Shown here: piece by piece, positions 9,515 to 17,719 of the stretch
How the letters are laid out: every line of letters begins with the position of its first letter
Numbering within the stretch: position 1 is the first letter of the stretch
DNA from: Flavobacterium taihuense
Lineage (GTDB): Bacteria > Bacteroidota > Bacteroidia > Flavobacteriales > Flavobacteriaceae
DNA length: 64,000 nucleotides
Direction: 5' to 3'
Assembly: GCF_019351435.1 (NCBI RefSeq)
Contig: NZ_JAHWYN010000002.1
Coordinates: forward strand, 1 to 64,000
Program-made: the position numbers and the translations under genes
Notes under the pieces: generated by a model
What the model was told of the DNA's origin: nothing
The model's input: the letters and a program-made list of their open reading frames with translations, nothing else
The model's database searches: none

Positions 9515-11192
9515 GTTGTTGTTTTTTGATGGATGGATCGGCGAAAGCACTTAATTGATCGTACGCCAAAAGCAATTTGTTGTAAGCGGCTACTTTGTCG
9601 AGTTGCGGAGCATATTCACTTTCAAAAGGGCTTCCCATTTTTTGAGCCGCTTCAATTACATTTGGATAAATTCCAGCAGCAACGGCAGCATAAATTGCGG
9701 CTCCCAATGCAGGTGCCTGATCTGACAAAGCTACTTTGATGGGTTTGTTCAATACATTAGCTAATGTTTGCATGATGAATGGCGATTTACGAGCCACACC
9801 ACCAATACCGATTACGGTGTCAATGCGAACGCCTTCTTCTTCAAAGCGATCTACAATTTTTTTAGAACCAAAACAAATGGCATTTACCAATGATTTGAAT
9901 ACGTGCGGTGCTTTTGTTCCTAAAGATAGATTTGCAATGGCACTTTTAAGTTCTTGATTCGCATCTGGAGTTCGTCGCCCATTAATCCAGTCCAATGCTA
10001 CTGGAACACTTTCTGATAAAGGAATTCTTTCTGCTTCTGAAGTTAATTGTATGATCAAATTGTCGCTGATTTCTGCTTTCAATTGTTCTTTTTGTTCGTC
10101 TGTCAAAAGGGTAGAGGTGGCCAATAAATTTTCGGTTGGCCATAATAATAATTCTTTGTACCAAGCTAACAAATCGCCAAAAGCAGATTGTCCCGCTTCT
10201 AATCCGATATAGCCTGGAATTACAGAGCCATCTACTTGACCGCAGATTCCGCGAACTGTTTTTGTTCCAATGGATTCTTTGGTATCCACAATAATATCAC
10301 AAGTTGAGGTTCCCATAACGCGAACCAAAGTGTGTTCGTCTATTTTGGCTCCCACAGCTCCTGAATGTGCATCGAAAGTTCCTACTGCAATAACAGTGTT
10401 TGTTGAAAGCCCCAATCTGGTAGCCCATTCTTGGTTTAAATGACCTGCAACCAAATCAGAAGTATAAGTTTCATCGTATAATCTTCCGCGTAGCGAAGCC
10501 AAATACGGATCTAATTTTTCTAAAAATTCCTCTGGAGGCAACCCGTTCCAGTCTTCGTGCCACATCGCTTTGTGACCCGCGGCGCAACGGCTTCTTTTAA
10601 ACGATTTTAAGTCTTTATTGTCAATTAACAAATAGGTCATCAAATCGCAATGTTCCATCCATGTATAGGCTGCTTTTTTTACAGCTTCGTCTTGTCTGGC
10701 AACGTGAAGAATTTTGGCCCAAAACCATTCAGATGAATAAATTCCCCCTTCATATTTAGTGAAATTTTCTCCTCCCCAGTTGGCCGCCAATTCATTGATT
10801 TCGTTGGCTTCATTTATAGCTGTGTGATCTTTCCATAAAACCATCATGGCATTGGGATTATGTTCAAAACCTTTGGTCAGTGCCAATGGAGTTCCATCTT
10901 CGGCAACCGGTACTGGTGACGATCCTGTAGTGTCGATGCAAATGCTTCGAATAAGCGAAGGGTCTACTTTACTATTTTCGACTACATATTTTATGGTAGT
11001 TTCCAACCCTTCGATATGATCCAAAGGATGTTGGCGAAACTGATTTATAGCCGCATTACAATATTCTTTATTTTTCCAGCGCTTGTAGTCACAAACGCTT
11101 GACGCTAACTCCTGTCCATTTTCAGTGTCTATCAATACTGCACGAACAGAATCTGAGCCATAATCTAATCCTATTACATAATTTTTCATCAC
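9498..11192 (-). CDS. araB: L-ribulokinase (FGGY family)
   Basis: ATP-dependent phosphorylation of L-ribulose to L-ribulose 5-phosphate. The N-terminal sugar-kinase signature (VIGLDYGSDSVRAVLID), the ribulokinase motif CAAGHKAMWHEDWNGLP and the C-terminal IGIGGVARKSPF support AraB rather than xylulokinase, as does the length of 564 aa. The start is ATGATG (11192 or 11189). A TATATTTG -7 box at 11212-11219 would put transcription start about 10-15 bases upstream of the codon. A 19-bp palindrome (11236-11254) covers the -33 region. araB therefore probably has its own regulated promoter, even though it also lies in the long minus-strand run. Confidence 0.96.
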   Translation of the reverse strand: MMKNYVIGLDYGSDSVRAVLIDTENGQELASSVCDYKRWKNKEYCNAAINQFRQHPLDHIEGLETTIKYVVENSKVDPSLIRSICIDTTGSSPVPVAEDGTPLALTKGFEHNPNAMMVLWKDHTAINEANEINELAANWGGENFTKYEGGIYSSEWFWAKILHVARQDEAVKKAAYTWMEHCDLMTYLLIDNKDLKSFKRSRCAAGHKAMWHEDWNGLPPEEFLEKLDPYLASLRGRLYDETYTSDLVAGHLNQEWATRLGLSTNTVIAVGTFDAHSGAVGAKIDEHTLVRVMGTSTCDIIVDTKESIGTKTVRGICGQVDGSVIPGYIGLEAGQSAFGDLLAWYKELLLWPTENLLATSTLLTDEQKEQLKAEISDNLIIQLTSEAERIPLSESVPVALDWINGRRTPDANQELKSAIANLSLGTKAPHVFKSLVNAICFGSKKIVDRFEEEGVRIDTVIGIGGVARKSPFIMQTLANVLNKPIKVALSDQAPALGAAIYAAVAAGIYPNVIEAAQKMGSPFESEYAPQLDKVAAYNKLLLAYDQLSAFADPSIKKQQHELYI

Positions 11193-11211
11193 AAATCTTT
11201 TTTAAGATGTA

Positions 11212-11254
11212 CAAATATATAGATAATTATTTAATAAGTGTATAAAAAACACTT
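11212..11254 (-). promoter_or_regulatory. araB promoter with predicted AraR operator (site A)
   Basis: On the minus strand, TATATTTG (11212-11219) fits the Bacteroidetes -7 consensus TAnnTTTG. The 19-mer AAGTGTATAAAAAACACTT at 11236-11254 is a near-perfect palindrome (7-5-7) and covers the position of the -33 element, which fits a repressor site. The same palindrome type occurs six more times in the window. Confidence 0.75.
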
Positions 11255-11354
11255 AATATATTTTGCATTGTAATCCTCTTCAAACCTCAGTTTTACAAGG
11301 GTTTGCGTAATAACGAATAAAATAAATGTTATTTAAACATTTATTTCGATATTT

Positions 11355-13337
11355 TTATTTCATTTTTAACTTCAAAACAGTCACAGAATAGGCAGGAAGG
11401 TTCAATGATGCTTTCTCGCTTTTCAAGATATATTCGCTTTCTGTTGGACTTATTTTTTTAGGCGAAGCAAATGAATTTTCGTCTTCCAGTTTTGGGCTCT
11501 TCAGTGTAATAGCTGTTCCTTTTGGTTGAAATTTGCTTCCTTTTAAATCAATTGTAATGTCTTGCGCTTTCGCAGAAGTGTTGACCACTTTCACAATAAC
11601 TTCTTTGGTAGTAGCATCTTTCACCGCCGATGCGAACAAATCGTTTTGGCCAGTAACTGCTTTTCCATCTTTGGTTATCGATAATAAATCGGTTCCTTTA
11701 TTGTTGGCAAATAATTTTTGCACATAATAATTTGGTGTACCAAAGGATTCTAAATTATTGAACCAAATCATATCCGGTGTCCATTGCCAACCTTCTTCGT
11801 GAGCAAATAAAGGAGCATACGAAGTAAGATGAACTACTTCAGCGTTACGTTCCATTCCAGTCATAAAAGCGGCTTCAGAAAAAGCACATTCCCAACTGTT
11901 TTTGTTGTCAGGACTTGCAATGGCTACTGTTTGTGCTGCATATTCTCCAGCGAAAATTTTTGGTCCTTTACGATCGTAATTATCGTAACGAGTTGCGTTT
12001 TCTCTAAACCATTTTGGATCTTTATAATAATGCTCATCTATGATTTCGGCATTCAATTTTTTAAGTTCCGATTGTGCATACTCAAAATAATCTCCTTCCG
12101 GAAATGGTCCGCTGCCTGAAACAATCGTGATTTCCGGGTGTTTCGATTTGATTGCTTTTTCGAATACTTTATAACGCTCGATATAATCTGTTCCCCATTG
12201 TTCGTTTCCTACTCCAATAAATTTCAGGTTAAATGGTTTTGGGTGACCCATATCGGCACGTACTTTTCCCCATGGAGTATCAATTCCACCATTGGCAAAT
12301 TCAATTAAATCAATCGCGTCCTGCACATAAGGATCCAGTTGATCCATAGGTACTAATTCTCCAGTATTGAACTGACAGGCCATACCACAGCTTAAAATTG
12401 GCAGGGGAGAAGCTCCAATATCTTCGGATAATTGGAAATATTCAAAAAATCCCAGTCCGAAAGATTGAAAATAATCAGGTGCTGGTTTGTGTGCAAATTC
12501 AGTATTCCAACGGTTAACTAAGATTTCTCTATTGTCAACTTGTCCAACAGTTTTCTTCCATTGGTAACGTTCTACAAGAGTTCTTCCCTCAACTATACAA
12601 CCGCCTGGGAAACGCAAGAAACCTGGTTTCATGTCATAAAGTAGTTGAACTAAATCTTTGCGAAGACCATTTTTTCTGTTATTCCAAGTGTCTTCTGGGA
12701 ATAAAGAAATCATGTCCAAATCGATAGTTCCAGTTCCTTCAAAAGTAAAACGCAATTTTGCTTTCGCTTCAGTAGCTGTTGGAATAAGCTGTGCGGTATA
12801 TTCTTTCCATTCCGAAGTTGTAGGAACAACACTCGTTTCGCCTAAAATTTTATCATCTTTTCCAATGAATTGAATAATGATCTTCGAAATGTTTCCAGCT
12901 TCTTTGGATGCTTTTAGAGTCAAATTGTATTTTGCTCCGCTTTTAATTCCCATTCCTCTGAAACCTTCATTGATGATTTCATAGCCTTTAGCATCTTTTA
13001 CCGTAATTCGGCAATAATTATGATTGGTTCCTTTTTTCGAAAATTGAACAGGAACTGCGATTCCAGATTCGGTATTGTAATTATGTTTGTCACTTTTTGG
13101 CTGTTTCCAACCCATCAAAGGATCGTCAAATTCGAATGAACGGTTTTTTACCATTTCGGCATACAAACCACCATCGGCAGCAAAATTGATGTCTTCAAAA
13201 AAGATACCATACATTGTTGGCTGAATTTTGGTAATGGTTTTAGTGGTATTGACTTCAAGAGTTGTTTGCGCTTGGGAATATATTCCATTTAGCAAAAGGC
13301 CGCAAAGGGTTATTTTGGTGATTAAATTCGGTTTCAT
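11355..13337 (-). CDS. GH51 alpha-L-arabinofuranosidase with internal CenC-like carbohydrate-binding domain
   Basis: Releases terminal alpha-L-arabinofuranose from arabinan or arabinoxylan side chains. A signal peptide is present (about 1-23, ..GIYSQAQ) with no lipobox, so the protein is probably periplasmic. The N-terminal motif TMYGIFFEDINFAADGGLYAE is typical of the larger GH51 type. Residues ~90-215 resemble a CBM4/CenC-like beta-sandwich. The catalytic acid/base is E379 in GVGNEQWG, and the likely nucleophile is E465 in IFAGEY. At 660 aa it has the longer architecture, in contrast to the 515-aa GH51 at 19353. It lies 69 bp downstream of the GH127 gene, and the two probably share a transcript. 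Confidence 0.92.
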   Translation of the reverse strand: MKPNLITKITLCGLLLNGIYSQAQTTLEVNTTKTITKIQPTMYGIFFEDINFAADGGLYAEMVKNRSFEFDDPLMGWKQPKSDKHNYNTESGIAVPVQFSKKGTNHNYCRITVKDAKGYEIINEGFRGMGIKSGAKYNLTLKASKEAGNISKIIIQFIGKDDKILGETSVVPTTSEWKEYTAQLIPTATEAKAKLRFTFEGTGTIDLDMISLFPEDTWNNRKNGLRKDLVQLLYDMKPGFLRFPGGCIVEGRTLVERYQWKKTVGQVDNREILVNRWNTEFAHKPAPDYFQSFGLGFFEYFQLSEDIGASPLPILSCGMACQFNTGELVPMDQLDPYVQDAIDLIEFANGGIDTPWGKVRADMGHPKPFNLKFIGVGNEQWGTDYIERYKVFEKAIKSKHPEITIVSGSGPFPEGDYFEYAQSELKKLNAEIIDEHYYKDPKWFRENATRYDNYDRKGPKIFAGEYAAQTVAIASPDNKNSWECAFSEAAFMTGMERNAEVVHLTSYAPLFAHEEGWQWTPDMIWFNNLESFGTPNYYVQKLFANNKGTDLLSITKDGKAVTGQNDLFASAVKDATTKEVIVKVVNTSAKAQDITIDLKGSKFQPKGTAITLKSPKLEDENSFASPKKISPTESEYILKSEKASLNLPAYSVTVLKLKMK

Positions 13338-13406
13338 GTTTCCTTTTATTTTTTTATTTAGTTCAAAAACTAGACTCTCAGTAATTTAGAATCTTAGCAT
13401 CTTAAT

Positions 13407-15371
13407 TTATTTTTTTAAATCAATCCAAACTTTCATTTTTCCAATGCCTCTATTCGACCAGGAATAATATGGGATGGCTTTTAATTTATCAGTTTGGATA
13501 GTATTTACGCCTTCCAAAAGGTTATTTTCTTTGACAACTTTGAAAGTGTCATTAGCATCGATAGTGATTTTGTCAAAGTTGGTTGGATTGTCTATTTCCT
13601 CAATAGCATACACAATTGGGCCGTATTCTAATGCTACTTTCCCGATGTTGCCTTCTACTTTGGTGTTGGTTACGACTTCTTTTACTTCCATTGGGAAATT
13701 TAGGTTTAGGATATCACCTTTTTTCCATTTTCGAGTAATGCTAATGTATCCGTCATTGCTTTTGTAAATGAAAGGAATGCCGTTAACAGTTACTGAGGTC
13801 ACAATTGCCGAAGCTGATTTATAACTGTATAAATCTCCCGGCAAAACTTGGTTTCTGGCCCAACTCGGAATTCTTAATTTGATAGTAAATTCATTTTCTT
13901 TTTTTGGAGAAACAGTTAATGTCACTGTACCATCCCATGGATAATTGGTTTGTTGTGTGATTTCTAATTCGGTTTTGTCCAATGTGATTTTTGCAGTATT
14001 CGAAGCGTATAAATTCACATAAAGAACGTTTTTGCTAGTAGAATAAATCAATCCCGGAATTGAAGGAATAAAACGAATCAAATTGGTTGGGCAACAGGAA
14101 CAATCAAACCACGATTGACGGGTGCAAGAACCTCTGTTGTTTTTGTGTATTCCATCTGATTCAAGTGCATTTGGATAGAAAAATTGTTTTCCGTCTAATG
14201 AAATTCCGGAGATTAAACCGTTGTATAAAGAGCGTTCAATTACATCAAAATAATCTGAATTTCCGGTCATGTTGTGCAATCGATGGTTCCAATATACGTC
14301 GCCAATGGCGGCGCAAGTTTCGTTGTAAGCTGTTAGGTTGGGTAATTCATAGTTTTTTCCAAAGGCTTCTCCGTCATGTATGGCGCCAATACCGCCCGTG
14401 ATGTACATTTTTTTGTTGACCATGTTTGTCCATAAATCATTCACCGCATTCAGATAGTTTTGATCGTTGTATATTGCGGCAATATCAGTCATTCCTGCAT
14501 ACATGTAAACGGCTCTCACGGCATGGCCAACCGCTTCTTTTTGTTGGATAACTGGAATGTCGTCTTGTGCATAAGCACCGTATAATTTATGGTTTTTTGG
14601 ATTTCCTCTGTTGTCCAGAAAGTATTTGGCCAAATTCAAATAGGATTTGTTGTTGGTAATTCGATAGAGATTTACCAAACCAGTTTCTACAATTTGATGA
14701 CCTGGAACGCCGTGAATCTGATCTGGATTATTTCCAAATGTACGCACTAACATATCGGCAGTTTTGATGGCGATGTCCAAGAAGTTCCTTTTTCCGGTTG
14801 CTTCATAATGTACTACTGCAGCTTCTATCATATGGCCAGGGTTGTACAGTTCATGGCTGATTTGGAGGGATTTCCAACGCTTTCCTTCAATAACAGGTAC
14901 CCACGGTGCTGGTGGTTTGGCTGGATTTATGGTTCTCCAAGTGGTTAAATAACCGTCTTTTTCCTGACCAATTTTGATAATGCCAATGAGGGAGTCCAAT
15001 AACTTTTCCAGTTCTGGGTTGGGTTCACTTATCAAGGTATTCGAAGCGCCTTCTATAATTTTGTATACATCAGTATCGTCAAAAGGCATTTGTCCTTTTA
15101 CTTCGCCTTTCATTTTACCGCCTGCAATCAGGAAATTGTCCAGACGTCCTTCTTCTTCACATTTATGAATGGCGTATTCTATGGTTTTTTCCTGAACCTT
15201 TTTGATGATGGGTAACCAAAAGGCATCTGTTAGTTTTACATTTTTAATGTTAACGGGTGTAATGGGATATTCTGCATTTTTGGTTGCTGTATTCTGAGCA
15301 TTCATTGTGCTTGAAAGTGAAAATGAAGCAATCAGAAGCAATGCGTTGGTTTTTAGATTAAAAATTTTCAT
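13407..15371 (-). CDS. GH127 beta-L-arabinofuranosidase (DUF1680 family)
   Basis: Hydrolyses beta-L-arabinofuranosyl linkages, such as those on hydroxyproline-linked or pectic arabinans, with a cysteine nucleophile and a bound zinc. The expected zinc/catalytic set is visible: E351 and C353 in NETCAAIG, and C426-C427 in DCSCCPTN; C426 corresponds to the nucleophile of the characterised HypBA1. A signal peptide (..SSTMNAQ) implies a periplasmic location. The length of 654 aa is normal. It has a predicted operator 39 bp upstream (15410-15428), and a 187-bp gap separates it from the GH43 gene before it. It is therefore probably the first gene of a sub-operon with GH51. Confidence 0.92.
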   Translation of the reverse strand: MKIFNLKTNALLLIASFSLSSTMNAQNTATKNAEYPITPVNIKNVKLTDAFWLPIIKKVQEKTIEYAIHKCEEEGRLDNFLIAGGKMKGEVKGQMPFDDTDVYKIIEGASNTLISEPNPELEKLLDSLIGIIKIGQEKDGYLTTWRTINPAKPPAPWVPVIEGKRWKSLQISHELYNPGHMIEAAVVHYEATGKRNFLDIAIKTADMLVRTFGNNPDQIHGVPGHQIVETGLVNLYRITNNKSYLNLAKYFLDNRGNPKNHKLYGAYAQDDIPVIQQKEAVGHAVRAVYMYAGMTDIAAIYNDQNYLNAVNDLWTNMVNKKMYITGGIGAIHDGEAFGKNYELPNLTAYNETCAAIGDVYWNHRLHNMTGNSDYFDVIERSLYNGLISGISLDGKQFFYPNALESDGIHKNNRGSCTRQSWFDCSCCPTNLIRFIPSIPGLIYSTSKNVLYVNLYASNTAKITLDKTELEITQQTNYPWDGTVTLTVSPKKENEFTIKLRIPSWARNQVLPGDLYSYKSASAIVTSVTVNGIPFIYKSNDGYISITRKWKKGDILNLNFPMEVKEVVTNTKVEGNIGKVALEYGPIVYAIEEIDNPTNFDKITIDANDTFKVVKENNLLEGVNTIQTDKLKAIPYYSWSNRGIGKMKVWIDLKK

Positions 15372-15409
15372 AAACGGTTTTTATTAGCAATGTGCAAGAT
15401 AAATAAAAT

Positions 15410-15428
15410 AAGTGTATAAAATACATTT
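15410..15428 (-). promoter_or_regulatory. Predicted AraR operator before GH127 (site B)
   Basis: AAGTGTATAAAATACATTT, a 7-5-7 palindrome, lies 39 bp upstream of the GH127 start. A weak -7-like TATCTTGC lies at 15394-15401 on the minus strand. It is identical in its left half to the araB, transketolase and susC sites. Confidence 0.7.
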
Positions 15429-15521
15429 TAAAATAATTTTAAATGCACCAAGAATTTAAAACGCTAAATTTCTTAGACTATGTAGATAATTTTAACATGA
15501 GAATAATTTTTTTTGACTTAG

Positions 15522-15539
15522 TCCCGATAGCTATCGGGA
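15522..15539. repeat. 18-bp perfect palindrome TCCCGATAGCTATCGGGA
   Basis: Perfect dyad located just after the stop codon of the GH43 gene ending at 15559 (minus strand). A near copy with two G-T wobble pairs lies at 28927-28944. It probably works as a 3' hairpin or is a small interspersed repeat; no clear T-run follows it. Confidence 0.6.
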
Positions 15540-15558
15540 TAGCCACTTAGTATCTTCC

Positions 15559-16539
15559 TCAAAGTATTGGCCATAAATTAGCATCCCATTGTAATTGTTT
15601 TACTTGTAGTATTGGCCTTCCGTTTTGTTTGGCATCATAAGCGTGAAAAACAATATAATCTTTACCATCAAAAGTGTAGGTGCTGTTGTGTCCAGCTCCG
15701 AACCAGTTTTTGTCTCCTTGAATTAATAAGGTTCCGCCACCTTCGGTTAATAATTTTCCGTCTTTGTCAACGTAAGGGCCAGTAATTGTTTTGGATCTTC
15801 CAACGACTACTTTGTAGGTACTTTTTTCTCCTCGGCAACATAGATCCCATGACAGAAATAAGTAGTAATAGTCATTTTTCTTAAATACAAAAGGAGCTTC
15901 GAGTGCGCCATCTCCTGGATCGGCATCGGCTAGTTCGAATGTTCTTTTGCGTTTGGCAATCGTATGCCATTCCTGTGGTTGTGCGATAGATTTTAAATCA
16001 GGATTCAGTTTTACCATTTTCAAACCTTCCCAAAAAGAACCGAAAGCCAACCAAGGCGTATTGTTTTCGTCGAATGTCAAATTCGGATCGATGGCATTCC
16101 AAAGGTCTCGGTTGGGAATAGATTGGATAACAATTCCCTGATCGACCCATTTGTAAGCAGGGTCTTTTGGATCCAAAGTAGTATTGTTTGTCACCCCAAT
16201 CGCCGAAGTATTTTTTGCGAAAGCGGAAACGGAATAATACAGATAGTAGGTGTTGTTGTGAAAAGAAATGTCCGGTGCCCAAATGTGATTGTCAAAATTG
16301 GGAACAACTACATCCACCCAAACTGGTTTTTCTTTGAATATTTGAGGTTCCGGATTCCAATTTTTTAAATCTTTCGAACTGAATGCACTGATGCCTTTTC
16401 CGGTACAGTATAAATAATAAGTGTCTTTTTGCTTGATCATTACGGGGTCATGAACGGTAATGTCTTGAGCAAATGAGGTTGTCCCCAATAGTACAAGTAA
16501 GAGGGAAAACAGCAGTTGTATTTGTTTGTGTAATTTCAT
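15559..16539 (-). CDS. GH43 endo-arabinanase-like enzyme (subfamily 5 type), exported
   Basis: Inverting GH43 five-bladed propeller enzyme, most likely an endo-1,5-alpha-L-arabinanase. The three catalytic acids are in standard contexts: D31 (VHDPVM), D151 (AIDPNL) and E214 (GALEAPF). The DLCCRGE motif after the third residue is also seen as RGACCQG in the GH43 at 20954, and I associate it with arabinanase-type GH43. A signal peptide (..TTSFAQ) without a lipobox suggests a periplasmic enzyme. At 326 aa it is a single-domain protein. The gene is 108 bp downstream of another GH43. Confidence 0.88.
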   Translation of the reverse strand: MKLHKQIQLLFSLLLVLLGTTSFAQDITVHDPVMIKQKDTYYLYCTGKGISAFSSKDLKNWNPEPQIFKEKPVWVDVVVPNFDNHIWAPDISFHNNTYYLYYSVSAFAKNTSAIGVTNNTTLDPKDPAYKWVDQGIVIQSIPNRDLWNAIDPNLTFDENNTPWLAFGSFWEGLKMVKLNPDLKSIAQPQEWHTIAKRKRTFELADADPGDGALEAPFVFKKNDYYYLFLSWDLCCRGEKSTYKVVVGRSKTITGPYVDKDGKLLTEGGGTLLIQGDKNWFGAGHNSTYTFDGKDYIVFHAYDAKQNGRPILQVKQLQWDANLWPIL

Positions 16540-16647
16540 GTTTATTTGTTTTAAACCATATAAGTCATTTAAGAAAATGTGAGTTTGGCTTTTTTTATTA
16601 ATACAGTTAATGTAATTCCGATTCTGTGACGGCCTACTGAAATCTGC

Positions 16648-17643
16648 CTACTTAGTTATCCCCTCCGTTGTCATAATCACTCTTTTCATGCTGCCGTCCT
16701 TATTGTAATACAAGCGATCTACACAAACCGATCTTCTAAAACTGCCACCATTGGGTTGGGTTGCGCCATTGTGGTATATGAAATACGATTTTCCCTTGAA
16801 ATCAATAATCGCCTGATGATTGGTGTTGGAATTTCCTGCGAGTTCGTTCAAAATGCCTTTGTATTCCCAAGGCCCGTTGATGGATTTACTCATGGCATAG
16901 GCAATTTTCTCAGGAAACTGATAGGCATACGATAAGTAATACCAATTATTGTGTTTGTGTATCCAAGGTGCTTCGGTGTAATTGGGTAAAGTGATAGTTT
17001 GAATTGGACCATCGAGTTCTGTCATGTTGGCTTTTAATTTGGCATAGTGGCAAACCGTATTACCCCAAAATAAATAAGCCTGTCCATCATCATTTATTAG
17101 TACCGTTGGATCAATATCGTCCCAGCTAATATTGGTTTGGGTTGTCATGTCATTTGTAACAAGTGCTTTTCCGAGTGCATCTTTGAAAGGTCCCGTTGGA
17201 CTGTCTGAAACCGCAACACCAATGGCTTTTCCATTAATAGTTTCGTGTTCAACAGTAATATACCAGTAAAATTTTCCATTACGCTCAATAACTTGTGCTG
17301 CCCAAGCATCGGCTTTTGCCCAAGCAAAGTCAGTCACTTTCAACGGAACTGGATGCTCTTGCCAATGCACCATATCCGAGGTGGAATAGACCAACCATTC
17401 GTTCATTTTATAAAAATTAAAATCATTTGGCGCTTCATCATGCCCAGCATAGAGATAGACTTTGTCTTTGTAAACCAAAGCGGCTGGATCACCAGTGTAT
17501 TTGTCTTTGATGATCGGGTTGTTGATTAGTGTTGTTGGATTCGGTTTTTTGCCTTTGGCTGAAGCCGAAACAGCATCCTGAGCCATTGTTTTGGAAGACG
17601 AAACAAGTGCCAAAAGCGATACCGTTATGATGGTGTTTTTCAT
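16648..17643 (-). CDS. GH43 arabinofuranosidase/xylosidase-type enzyme, exported
   Basis: GH43 propeller with catalytic residues D52 (GDPAAL), D178 (DDIDPT) and E224 (YTEAPW). A signal peptide (..SSKTMAQ) implies export to the periplasm. The sequence around each blade (VYLYAGHDEAP, WLVYSTSD, AWAAQVIERNGKFYWYIT) is of the exo-acting alpha-L-arabinofuranosidase or beta-xylosidase type rather than endo-arabinanase. Its setting in an arabinan locus favours arabinofuranosidase. It lies between two hairpin-marked gaps, with a strong inverted repeat (17669-17709) just upstream. Confidence 0.87.
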   Translation of the reverse strand: MKNTIITVSLLALVSSSKTMAQDAVSASAKGKKPNPTTLINNPIIKDKYTGDPAALVYKDKVYLYAGHDEAPNDFNFYKMNEWLVYSTSDMVHWQEHPVPLKVTDFAWAKADAWAAQVIERNGKFYWYITVEHETINGKAIGVAVSDSPTGPFKDALGKALVTNDMTTQTNISWDDIDPTVLINDDGQAYLFWGNTVCHYAKLKANMTELDGPIQTITLPNYTEAPWIHKHNNWYYLSYAYQFPEKIAYAMSKSINGPWEYKGILNELAGNSNTNHQAIIDFKGKSYFIYHNGATQPNGGSFRRSVCVDRLYYNKDGSMKRVIMTTEGITK

Positions 17644-17668
17644 TTTCTTTAAATTGAAATTTGCTTAA

Positions 17669-17709
17669 AATCAAAACCCTTTTTTAAACATTAAAAAAGG
17701 GTTTTGATT
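17669..17709 (-). terminator. Strong hairpin (17-bp perfect arms) between GH43 genes
   Basis: Arms AATCAAAACCCTTTTTT and its exact complement surround a 7-base loop. On the minus strand the stem is followed by TTTAAG. It fits a partial terminator or mRNA-stabilising hairpin that would lower expression of genes downstream of the surface GH43. Confidence 0.65.
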
Positions 17710-17719
17710 GTCTAAAAGA

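Noticed and set aside
9515..9550. Earlier start of araD at 9550
   Set aside because: It adds 12 residues (MLSPIHPSKNNN) absent from the family and deepens the overlap with araB.
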